From Nereocystis luetkeana (Eukaryota > Sar > Phaeophyceae > Laminariales > Laminariaceae), in assembly GCA_031213475.1 (NCBI GenBank), contig JARUPZ010000037.1:3806383-3870382 (forward strand): DNA of 64,000 bases, given 5' to 3'. The notes under the pieces were generated by a model. The model saw nothing but the letters and a program-made list of their open reading frames with translations. It ran no database searches and had not been told where the DNA came from. This document shows positions 45,230-55,907 of the stretch, one piece after another. The number at the start of each line of letters is the position of its first letter. Position 1 is the first letter of the stretch. The translations under genes and the position numbers were made by a program.

Positions 45230-48200
45230 AATAAAAAGTATCGAGTGCAGCCGAGAAGCGAAAATCAGAGATCCACGGCAGCGGCTCGAGATTCATCTAC
45301 GTCACGCTGGACCTCCCGTGCAAACGCGCCAGCCGCGTGTATTTGCAGACACCAAGAACCTCGTACAGCTCTCGTCGAAGTCGTGTAGCGCGATCAAGAA
45401 AGAGGAAGCTTGATCGGCCCCGGGTGGTCCAAAAATCGAACCAAATATCCCACATCCGTTGGTGTAGACACACTGATTTTCCCGAGCCCCCACAAACCGT
45501 CGTCGCTCTTGTACCAAAAATGGACCCGGTTGGGAAGCACGGTATTGCAGTATCGGCGAAGCCGATCGACGTGCGATCCGCAGCCAATGCCGGGGAGGCG
45601 GTCTACGATAGAGGTTCACAGTAGTGTTTCTGAGGCCCCTCAGTTGAGGAGTTCCATACCTCACCCGAAAACTGAAAGCAGCAAAAATCGAATTGTATCC
45701 CGATGGATAATTCCATGGTCTAAGTATACAAAAATGGTAGTTTTTTCGAACCAAGATTGGCATTTCGATGATTTTGGGTTAAGGAGCCCCGGTCATTCAG
45801 AAAACGTATCAGCGGAAATGCGGTCCCTCTATCGTAGAACGCGTCCGGGTGCAGAAACCGCTCGCCGTTACTCCGAGAAAGCTCCAGTTGTGCCGTGCCA
45901 ATTCACATCCGGCGGCACAGGCGGTTGGTTTGGCGGAGCTGGTTCGGCGTGCCGGCCCAGTAGCGCAAACTTTCGTGGTGAAGAAGCTGAAGGTTCATTT
46001 CCCATCCCCAGAATGGTCGGGATAGTCCTGTCCGGTGCGTCTCGTACATCATCGCTATGACGCCACCTCGAACCTCGAACCGATTGTTGTCCGGTATTAT
46101 GTTCTACTTCGAGCCGTTGAAGAGGGATCGAAACGTCGTCATGGGTGGTGTGGTACGGGGGGGGTTCTACTATAAGTTGTTGAGCACGTATTGCGTCAAC
46201 CCCGCTGGCAAATACTTCGGCATGTCGCCACGGTGGGGGTTGGCACAGGGCTTGCCGCGTTGAACCGATGCGCGCCGGTGAACATCAGCGCCGGGCATAT
46301 CGGAAGGAAGGCCCACATACAGGAGCTTGGCCCCGAGAGGAGATCCGTCCGGGGTGTCCGCTGAGGAGCAGGGGCCAATGGCGAGGACTTTGTACAGACC
46401 ATAAGGACCTTGACGTCCGTGATAGGCTTCGTGCCCTGGCGGATGGTGGCCGCCGTATTGTACACCCACACCCAGCCGGCAACGGCGAATTTGGGGACTG
46501 CACGCAATGCATCGGAAAGGGCGGAGTTGCGGCCGTTTACGCGAGCAACAGTGAGAGCGTGGTGTTCGCGAAGGATATCGTACGCGCGCTGCTGACGATC
46601 CGTCTACAAATCGCAGTAGACTAGGTGGTCGCAGGCCAAACTCGGGCCGCTGGTGACTCCGGCACGCTCGAAAATCGTGAGGGGGACGTGTGGCAGCCGA
46701 CCCATATAGACTTCGTTACGAGCCAAACCCGTAGCGGCGCTGACCGAATTGTTGTACCCACTTCAAAATGAGGGAGCTGCTAATCCCAGTCGTTTCGAAG
46801 CTCGTTGGCGACCATTGCCAGCATCTGAGCTATCTTGCGGTTTACACGCTCCACCCCACCGTTGCCTTTTTGGGTGGTAGGAGTTGGTGGAAATTCTCCT
46901 AACCCCTAGAAGCTGGCATACAGCGTGCGAAAGATTGGAGCAGAACTGGAGGCCTCAGAGGGGAACATACTGGTTGATGAAAATGTTAGCCGTGCCTTCA
47001 GCGGTGAACTCAGCCGCTGTGACTGCGTACATGTCGGCTCGGCGGCTGAAACGATCAGCGAAAAGCAAGATGTAAGTATTTCCTCATCGGGAAAGGGCCA
47101 AAGTAGTCGACGCTGACGGCGATGCCGGGCCCTTCTGGCAAGGGCAACGTGATGGTGGGTCACCTGGCCGTCTGCCGCGACATTTTCCGTACTTGGCACT
47201 TCAAGCAGTTGTGTGACCCCCATCTGGTGCAGGTGCTCATACCAATCCACCTATAAAAACGTTCGAGCATACGTTGGGTGCGCGCGGTTCCCAGGTGGCA
47301 GGAAGCTGTGGAATGGCAAGCCTGCATGACCCAGGGGCGCACGAGGGACGGCACATAAATGCGAATACGCTCGTCGTTCGGGAAACAGGCCGTGCGACCC
47401 ACCGGGTGTTGCGTGCCCGCCGCGGGACGGGGAGACGACTGTCGGACGAGTAGAACGATGCCCACGTCGGTGGTGTGCAATCGGTATTTGTTAGCTAGCC
47501 TCTGAACCTCCGAAGAGGAAGGGCGCTAGTGAGAAGAGAAACACGACAAAACGTCTGCGGGTAAAGCTTCCGCCCGGCCAAAAGCTATTAGCACATGGCG
47601 GCGTTGCACGCGGGCGCGGCCTGTTGTCCCGAGCCCAGTCGGTGTGCGACAAGCGCGCTGCGGAATCACCGATCTGGAATTCGGCAGCTGCGCCGAGTGC
47701 ATCCTAGTCGGTCGTAGTGACCGGCCGTGCGTCAGTTGGCGGCGGAAGCCGTAAATGAGGAGTTCCCACAGGCTCGGCGTGGTCGCGGCCGGGCGGGATG
47801 AGTACCGTCGGGGCCGACGAGGCGACAGGAGCTGGGGCCATAACGACGGATGCGGGTGGCCGCGGCCGCGGGGTTCGCGGCGGGGTGATAGAACGCCGGA
47901 CCGAGGGTCTAGGGGCCCCGCCGGACCCGAAGCCATTATCAACAGCAGGCGGTGTGATGCCAGTGGCAGCGGCTGGTCGTTGGCGCGTCCGACTGTCGAT
48001 GCGACGTGAAGGCGGGAAAACATTCAGAGGCGACGGGTTGCCAGGCGGCGAAGAGGCAGACGCGGCCAGATCAGTGATCAAGGCGGAATATTCTCTCTGT
48101 AAAGTGCTCATCGGGAGAGAAGCGCGCTGGGTGGCAATCGCCGCTGCAACAGGGGGCCTCTGCAGCGCCCTTGTCGCCCCCTGAGGGTACGACAAAAACC

Positions 48201-51200
48201 GAAGCGAAAGCAGGGTTGGCGGTGGGTGAAAAACGCCCTAAGCCAGGACGGTAATCGACGGTGGCGACGGAAGCAGATACACGAGCGACGAATCTCCCCG
48301 AAAGAGCAGAAAGGTCGTCAATCCTCATACATGACCCGTGTGCGCGAAAATCGCGAAAATCCGAGGAGGAGAAGGAAGGCAGCCCACCCAGGACGGCGCT
48401 TTCGAGGCGGAGCACCAGCCCACTCAAGCCGACACCGGGAGTCGGCGAAGAGCGAGTGCGAAGCCCGCAGACTCGGGTGTAGAAAATATCGCCGTCCTCG
48501 ACGGGATGAGGCTGCTAAACCCACTTCGGTCGTGTTCTGTTGCGGGCTCCGGCAGACAGGATCGAAAATCAGCATTCCGTTGGCTCCGCCTTTGCGGTAC
48601 TCGAGGGTGTAGTCGAACGCAGTGAGGAACCCGAACCACCGCTGGACTCGCGCGTTGTGATCCCCTACTTTGCCGATGCTCCCAAGCGCTTTGTGGTCCG
48701 AAAATATGCGAAACTTCGTGCCCCATAGGTAACCTCGAAGTCCTTTGATGGCCCAGACAATGCTACCAGCTTCCAAGTCCAACGGGGTCCACTGCCTCTT
48801 CGAAATCGAGGGTAGCGCGGCTGATATAAGCAATGGGCCGTACCGAGCCGTCCGGTTGTTCCTGTTCGAGTGCGGCCGAGCCGTCCGGTTGTTCCTGTTC
48901 GAGTGCGGCACCAAAACCACCAATACAGGCGTCGCAGTACACGCGGAAGGGGCGGGAGCCGTCGGCTACGGCGTCCCAGTCAGGGAAGACCACAACTGGT
49001 GGGGCGGCGAGCTCGGCGAGGACCTGGCGAACGATAATTTTTATAGCCGGCGTAAAATCGTACTTCGCGCCCTTCCGGAGAAGGGCGTTGAGAGGACGTA
49101 TCCGCTAGGACAGGTCGGGTAGGAATTTGTGATAATACCCCACACCGTCCATCAGCGCACGGACCTGCTTGAGATTCTTGGGTATCATGGGCATTTTCAT
49201 CAAAGCCGACAATGTTTCCGTATTGGGGCGTATACCCACGGGCGAAATGGAGTGGCTCAGAAAAATTGCGTCCGTGGCGCCTAGGGGAACCTCCGACGGG
49301 GAGAGCTTGAGATTGTGTTTGCGCAGGCGTTCGAAGAGGCCTCGCATCGTCTTGACGTGAGCCGTCGGATCAGACTCGAAAACGATCACATTGTCGAGGT
49401 AGGCCGCCACCAGTGCCAAATCTTTAATTGCTTGATCACCTTGACGAACCAGCCGGGCGAAGCACTGCTGCCCTGGGGCACGACGATCCACTCGTAGAGG
49501 CCCGCGGGAGCGCAAAACACGGTGAGAGGAACAGTGTCCTTGTGCGCGGTAATCTGGTGGAACGAGGAGACCAAAATTAAAGAGGGAAAACATCCGTCCA
49601 TTCCCTAAGGAGTCGAGGACTTGGTCTACGCGAGGAATAGGCAGCTGGCTGAGGCTGCTGATCTGGTTGAGTTTCTTGTAGTTGACGGTGATTCGAACGC
49701 CTCCGAACTCTACGGGATGATCACCAGCGGGCTCGAGTACAGAGAGGTCGAGTGCTGGATCAGGCCTGCCGCAAGGTACTGGTCCAAGGTGAACTCCACT
49801 TCCTTGGGCATGATGGGGTTGATGAGGTGCGGCCGGGACGTGACAGGAGCGCTTCCTTCCAGGACCGGAATCACGAAAGGCATCAACGAGCAGGGACCAA
49901 AAGCCGACTTGGACTTTGAAAAACGTCCGGAAATTCGCAGAGAACATCCTACAGTTCTTCGATGGCCTCAGGGTTCCAGTCCGTGCCGTGAAGGTCGAAA
50001 GCCACCGCTCGCAGATGTAACGGTGAACGTGTCCAGACGTGCAGGAACGAAGCGCACTGTTCTGGACTCAAACGCTCAGGCAGGGCAGGCGAGGGCGGGG
50101 CTGGAGCTGCGAGGAGTGAAGCCGTCACCTTTGACACAAGAGACACCTCAGAGTGTCCGGAGGGAAGGTTCGGGGCTCGACGGTCGTGCTGTAAAACGTC
50201 CTGCGGGACGTCATCAGTGGAGCGTGGGCGACGCCGAGGATGCCCCCCGGCTCGAGGTCAGCCACCTCCAACGAGGGAAAGAGCCTGTCGCCGGGAGACG
50301 ACGAAGTGCTCCTCAACCCAGGGTAGTTCGGGCGGGGGCATCATGTCAACCAAGTAGTGTCTAGGGACTGCTGGAGAGCCATCGCTGCGAACCAAGTTGA
50401 CTGCAAGCAACTGAGGATCATCGGGCAGGGTGACGCCTGCAGCGCCCTCGTAGCGTAGACGGAAAACTTCCATCCGAGCGGCGGGGTCGATGGCGTAAAC
50501 GGACATGCCTGTCGGAGCGTGGTGAACGAACTCCAGCTCGCCGAAAACGCGTTGATCCGACGGCCGAGGTGGCAGAGAGCGGTAGGAGCGGCCATTGAAA
50601 CGCATCCAGCCGTCGCACCCAGCAGTACTGCATGCTGCACCACCGAGGGGGAAACCACGCAGGCCCGACTGCGAGGGAGCGCGCAGGCTCATTTTCTGGA
50701 AAAGTTGGGCGCTCAGGTTGACACTCGTCGACGTTTTTGGAGGGGCCGATTAGCCAAAGCTCTCCCAAAAACGAGGGGCGCATTTCTGCTCGCACGCGAT
50801 GGATGCCGCACCAACCGAGAGCATGCGATCCAGAAAATCTCGTCGAATGAAAGTCTGTGGGGAGCCGGTGTCAAGAAGCGCCACAGAACCAAAAAGTGGG
50901 AGAACGTCAGCTCCGCTGTGAATCGCGATTTTGGTAGTAAAAGAGGCATCATCGAAGGTAATGATGCCCCCGACGAGGCAGGGGCCGTGTTCTGACAGCG
51001 CAAGGGAGGGGTCGAAAGTAGGTGCGAGAGCCGAAACCTCGGGACTGTGGTCAGCGGGCGCGTCAGAAAAACAGGTCGAAAACTCCAAGGGAGAACCCGA
51101 GCATGCGCGGGCCACGGCCAAAGGACGGGGCGGCGCTGGTGAAATCTCATAAGTTCCGCCGGGCGTGGTCGGAGTGCAAAATTGATGAGAGGAGGCGGGG

Positions 51201-53100
51201 TGTGTCAACCTGGCCTCACTTGCGCGGAGGGTGTCGCGAACGGTGGAAAGAGCTTTCCCGAGCAAATTTTTCCCTCGCCACCGAGAAGGGTCTTGGGCCT
51301 CGGGGTTGTCTGCCCGGAGGCCGATGCCCCACACGGGGTCAAAGGGGCGTCAAAGATGCGGGCAAAGAAAAATTTCGCCGTTGATGGCAAGTGTCTTATT
51401 ATTCGCTAGAGTTAAAGCCAACTACATGGCGTCCAAAGTGCCGAACGGCCTCGATACCGTAGCCGACACCCCCGGGTAGAGCGTGGGCATCAAGCTGGGG
51501 TACTGCTCGTTAACTACCATCCGAACGACCTCCAAAACGACCTCCACCCCCTGTGCCGAAACACGCTCAGTCCCCGTCGCTGACGACACCACCCCTCAAA
51601 ATTCCCGGCCAAAATCGCAAAAGGGGGCCCCGCTAGCCACGCCAAATTTATGCAACTTCGTGTAGCTGGCTCCCATGTCGGTGCGGTCGAAAGAGTTGCT
51701 GAGCAACCTCAGGAGGAGCGTGAACGTCTCCGGTCCCGTGGCTCCACCTGCGAGGGCGCGCGACACCTGCCCGAAAAAAAAACATCCATCAAGGCAGTGA
51801 GGGGGGCGGTCGTGGGCTTGTCAGGCGTAACAGCACGCGCGAAAGATTTCTGGGGGGGAGAACTCCCAACCGGGGATCCAATTGGTAAAACTAAGGTCTT
51901 CATGGCTGCCATCGTTACACATCATGAGAATATCAGGCGCGGAGGCCTTGACCGAACGAGTGAGTTGTTACGCGGCGTCGGAAGGGTCGATCGAGGAGGG
52001 AAAAGAGAGGACAGAAATGCGAGATGTCTCTGAGACCGAGGTGTTGTACGCCCGTTTAACGTCGGCGGTGTGCTTTTTCGCGCCGGCTGCGGCGGCGGAG
52101 TCGACCGCCGTTGTTCGAGCGTGAAAGAGGTTAGACGACACGGCCAAGGCGCGGTCATCGGGCATTATGACCAGGCGGCCAAGAAGCGCGGCTGAAGAAG
52201 CAACATCAGTTAGCGAGGTAACCACTCGCCCCTTGCTGTTGATGCCCGTGATATCGGGAACGGGAGCTCATCTGGTGCCGTTCGTGAAGGAGAAGATCGA
52301 GTTGGCTCGATAACCGTCTCCCCGTGAGCGGTTTCTATGCCTGTTGCGGCCGTCGCTCGAGCTCTGGTCCCTGTTCCCTCGGTTCTCCTCACCGCCAGCC
52401 CCGTTGCGGCAGGTGGGGCCACTGCCTTTCGCGTCACGTGTGCCGCGGCGGGACCCGCTGTCATGGCCGGCAGAGCCCCCTCCAACTCCTGGGTGCCTTG
52501 GTCCCGGTCGCCGGCGCGGCGGTGGGGGCTGTCGTGCTGGGCCGCAGAGCCATCGCCGACTCTTGGTTGCCGGTGAACCCGGTTGTCGCAGGGGCGGTGG
52601 GAGTTGTCGTGGTTCAGCCTAGGACTATTTCCCACGTCCGGGAGCTGGTGGGCCTGGCTGGCTGAGAGCGTCCGACGCGTGCGGTCGGCGATGTAGGCCT
52701 GAGGGTCGGGCCAGCAGATGGTGGTAGGGGAAGCGTCGTGCGCCTCCCGAAGGCTGACCACCAGGGTCATATTGAGCGCCCGGCGCTGCTGCTCTTCCCA
52801 GGAGCCCTCGGCCACCTGAATCCTGGCCATGTTTACGGAGAGGTCTTCGTCGGAAGCGCTGACGTTCCCCCTTCTAACCCCCGCGACCCTGGAGGGTGTC
52901 GTGGACTTCGAGCCCTCCAATTCGGAGGAAGCTAGACTGGTGGCAGCGGAACCGGGGCTACAGCCTTTCACTCTCCACGTGTTTCGTCGCCCAGTGTTCA
53001 AGGCTCGGCCGCTATTCTCGCTGGAGCATGGACCTCCCTCCCCACGCCGGCCAGGACGGCGATTATCAAGCACTGCACCGATACTTCGGGCCACGTCGAG
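45230..53100 (-). mobile_element. Ty3/Gypsy-like LTR retrotransposon fossil, minus strand
   Basis: This is the more complete of two related fossils. Reading on the minus strand, its parts are: gag-like (about 53.1-52.2 kb); a spacer; protease region with a DTGS-type active-site motif (about 51.1-50.9 kb); reverse transcriptase (about 49.9-49.1 kb), with YKKLNQ and a DN-type version of the catalytic box; RNase H (about 49.0-48.5 kb), with YCDACIGGFGA and SDHKALG; a Pro-rich spacer (about 48.4-47.7 kb); integrase with an HHCC zinc-binding motif (about 47.35-47.2 kb) and core remnants (about 47.2-46.3 kb); and an integrase C-terminal region (about 46.2-45.25 kb). The order PR-RT-RH-IN is that of Ty3/Gypsy. 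It is broken, with well over ten breaks, and old. No LTR pair was found. A MITE sits inside it. The edges are approximate. Confidence 0.75.
45596..45852. mobile_element. MITE with ~22-bp inverted ends, inserted in the Ty3 fossil (copy 1)
   Basis: The left end GGAGGCGGTCTACGATAGAGG and the right end (reverse complement GGACGCGTTCTACGATAGAGG) form an inverted pair 250 bp apart. The same pair of ends occurs at 54117-54520. Fossil sequence homologous to the plus-strand copy is recognisable on both sides, which supports insertion into the older element. Confidence 0.55.
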
Positions 53101-54000
53101 GGGATCGCGGCGGAACGCTCGGCGCTAGACCTGGTCGACCTCGTCCCGGCCGAGCGGGTTTTGGCCGAGGCCGGAAACCTTGGGGACCGCCTCGGAGGAG
53201 ACCGTTCGACACGGGGCGATCGCGCTCACGTCGGCCAAACAAAAATCGTCAGCTGCCGCCCGCGCCTCGCAGGAAGCCGTGCTCTCCACCTTCCGCGCCA
53301 GCCACCTCCGGCGCCAGGGAAGCTCTGCGGGCTGCGCAGGCAGAAATCGCAACGAAGAACCAACTGCTTCCCGGGGGGGCTGGAGCTCCAGCTGGGGGTC
53401 TACCCCTCGTTCCGGGAGCGCCCGCGGTGGGCCTACCAGCCGCTCCAGTCCCCCCTCCAGCCTTGGACCTGGTCTTCGCACTAGCCACCCCCCCAGCGAG
53501 GTCGCGGTCGAGGCGCGGACCCGGAGGCCCGGGGACGCGGACTTTCTACAGGGGAGTGTCGCCCACGTGACGACCGGGCCCAGCCAGTGCCTCCCTCCGG
53601 ACGAGACGAGAGCTTGAAGCGTTTACTAGTTACCTACTGTAGATAATGAGGGGCTATCACAGATGGAAAAAATGGGCCTAGAGCGGCAGCTAGCCGAATT
53701 TCTCGAATTTCATGTTGGTATTTTTCTGGATGGCGTCAGGTTCTTATGGGATCTTTCTTATTCAATTCCAGGGAAAATGTGCGCAGGTTCGGTGTACTTC
53801 GTATATAGAGTGAGCAGAGGGGGGGTCAACCAGACAGACAGCTAGCCAGACAGCTAGCCAAACAGACAGGTTTTGAGTCTTGCTTGTAGAGATCCCAGAA
53901 AAAAATGGGAAATTGGGGTTCGACAATGATTTTTTCGAAGTAAACGCATTATCAATAATATCCCACTCAAACCAACACATAAACAGCCCTGCCCGCGTGG
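53100..54000. other. GC-rich flank and anonymous sequence
   Basis: 53.1-53.6 kb is GC-rich with long frames on both strands. One is plus (52896-53570), Arg/Pro/Gly-rich and overlapping the fossil's gag-like region antisense. I judge it a compositional shadow. 53.6-54.0 kb has a short CAGACAGCTAGC repeat near 53832-53865 and nothing else supported. Confidence 0.35.
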
Positions 54001-54004
54001 CTTC

Positions 54005-54066
54005 CTGTGGGACCATAGTAAATAGGGCCTAGTATTGCTAGTAAAAATAGGTCCCCCGTAATACTA
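54005..54066 (+). mobile_element. Short MITE, CCATAGTAAATAG family (copy 2)
   Basis: GGACCATAGTAAATAGGGCC leads to GTAAAAATAGGTCCCCCGTAATA. The outer ends (GGACC / GGTCC with TATTACGGGGG) are inverted. The head and the GTAAAAATAGG block match 7902-7962. Confidence 0.6.
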
Positions 54067-54116
54067 CAACAACGCGCAGATCTTAACCTGCCGATATATT
54101 ATGAACGATGTGGCCT

Positions 54117-54520
54117 GGGAGGCGTTTTACGATACAGGTTCACCCTGACATTTCTGAGGCTCGTATGCCCCCCCGAGATATAATAAATGCGGATTTTCAA
54201 CCGGGGGGACAGACATATGAACACGACTGATGATGCTATCTATAGGCACGCATCTCGTACGTGTACGTACGCCTTTCAACCCAGCCACGTACTTCGCGAA
54301 GTCACATACTCATCCTTCAACTACAGTAGCGTCCGGTTAACCCCTTTAGAACCGCAGTCCCGTTTTGTGGGCAAAGTACTTGAAATTTGACTGGTTTGTC
54401 CCCACAACGGGACTGCGGTTCTAAAAGGGTTAAGGACGCCGTAGTGGCGTCAGAAAGTTTTTTTTTTCTCTCGAATAAATAAATGCTGATACCTCTATAT
54501 CGTAGAACGCCTCCTGGTGT
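54117..54520. mobile_element. MITE with TACGATA inverted ends (copy 2), carrying a nested hairpin
   Basis: The left end GGGAGGCGTTTTACGATACAG and the right end (reverse complement CAGGAGGCGTTCTACGATATAG) are the same family as 45596-45852. This copy is about 150 bp longer, of which about 100 bp is the hairpin element at 54333-54433. Confidence 0.55.
54333..54433. mobile_element. Hairpin MITE, CAGTCCCG family (copy 1)
   Basis: Nearly the whole ~100 bp is one inverted repeat: TTAACCCCTTTAGAACCGCAG then TCCCGTTTTG, mirrored by CAACGGGACTGCGGTTCTAA then AAGGGTTAA. The terminal TTAA is shared by both ends and may include the target duplication. It lies inside the TACGATA-type MITE. Confidence 0.75.
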
Positions 54521-54904
54521 GTACAGGATTCTGTATAGCACAGATCCCCTAACCCAGAGGAAACATGTTCCAGTGTATAGATAATGCAGATTACACCGCT
54601 CCCACCCCACAACATGAGCGAAAGTACGTACAGCAGATCAGAACAGATCAGGACCGTGCTTTGTGCCTGCCCTGAGATATCTAGATCATGAAGGGGGATC
54701 GATCACCCATGTGTCGGGGTGTGAAACTTCATCGTTATTGAAAGAGCGGCCGTCTGGGGGCGTTCTCCTCGCCCGAACACCGCGTGCGGTTCGTCTCTAG
54801 GCCGCCCTCTTCATCTCTAAACCTGTATTACCCTGGGATCGAAGCCACGAACGGTACGAGCTTTGCCCGCCCCGTCTTCTGCTCCTAGCAGCAAAACTTG
54901 GACC

Positions 54905-55000
54905 CCTCCCGGAATTGTAGGGATGCGAGGGTCTGCTATGGTCATACGACTACGGCCATGCATGACACCAGTACACTCCCTGCCCCCCCCCCCAACTGCT
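54905..55000 (+). mobile_element. SINE-like C-tail repeat, 3' fragment
   Basis: GGAATTGTAGGGATGCGAGG, CATACGACTACGGCCATGCATGAC and AGTACACTCCCTG followed by a C-run match the 3' ends of copies B and C. Confidence 0.7.
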
Positions 55001-55304
55001 CATACCACCAGAGGCCCCTCTCCTCGGTGCCTCTTCGACGGAAGGTGAAGCGAAAACGGTCGCAGCAGGCAGGTGCATGCAGTTAGCTCTCTCTCTCTAT
55101 CTACCCCCGCGGCCATGTCGCTTCATGACCGCCTTCGACTGACCGATCAATGCTCACTCCCCTTTTTTTCTCTCTTTTCTTTTCCCATGAACAAAAAAGC
55201 GCGTCGCGCGCCAAACAGCAGGAACAAAAAAACACTTGAACGACGAAAAAACCTCTACCTACGTAGCTACCGCCATGCCCTCCGATAGTATTCCCAACGC
55301 TATA

Positions 55305-55545
55305 CCCCCCCCCCCCCCCCCCGCCTCAAAAGCGGTTCTTAGTAGGATGCAGCTCACCCTTCATGCGACTCGCCAGACACCTCACGGCGCTTCGCGCTTG
55401 GTGCAAGCAATGTCTGCCTGGTCGGTGAAAACCCGACATGCTCCGTCCCGGCATTGTAGGGATGCGAGGGTCTATGGTCATACGACTACGGCCGTGCATG
55501 AGATCGAGTACATCTCTCCTATCGAGTACCCCCCCCCCCCCCCCG
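55305..55545 (+). mobile_element. SINE-like C-tail repeat, 3' half
   Basis: It begins after a C-run (55304-55322) at AAAAGCGGTTCTTAGTAGGATG and continues through CTTCGCGCTTGGTGCAAGC and CTACGGCCGTGCATGAGATC to CTATCGAGTAC and a second C-run (55530-55544). C-runs therefore lie on both sides, as with LINE copy 4. Confidence 0.75.
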
Positions 55546-55699
55546 CCCTTCTCGACACAGAAACTAACCGCTGTCTCTATTCTTTACAAACGACTAATTC
55601 TCGCCGTCGATCGGTTCCGTCAGCAACACAAAATACCGATCAACCAATCAAACCAATCGACCGAACCATGTCATCAACAGGGTCAACTAACCAGCCAAA

Positions 55700-55880
55700 C
55701 GCACACCCAACCAACCAACCAACCAACCAACCAACCAACCACATCAGCCCGAAAGGCCTGACGAAATAAAAAAAAAAATCCCAGGTATATCAGTAACAAA
55801 AAAAAAAACAGAAAAACAGAAACAGAAAACAAAAAACAAAACTGTGGGACGGACGGACGGACGGACGGACGGACGGGCAT
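55700..55880 (+). repeat. (AACC)n and (GGAC)n microsatellites
   Basis: AACC/CCAA units repeat about nine times near 55703-55742, and GGAC units about seven times near 55847-55876. They lie just downstream of the M16 gene's stop. Confidence 0.85.
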
Positions 55881-55907
55881 CAATCAATACATCACCCCCG
55901 TGAAATA

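Noticed and set aside
52896-53570. 224-codon plus-strand frame, Arg/Pro/Gly-rich.
   Set aside because: It is antisense to the fossil's gag-like region over part of its length and has no motif; high GC leaves few stops on either strand.
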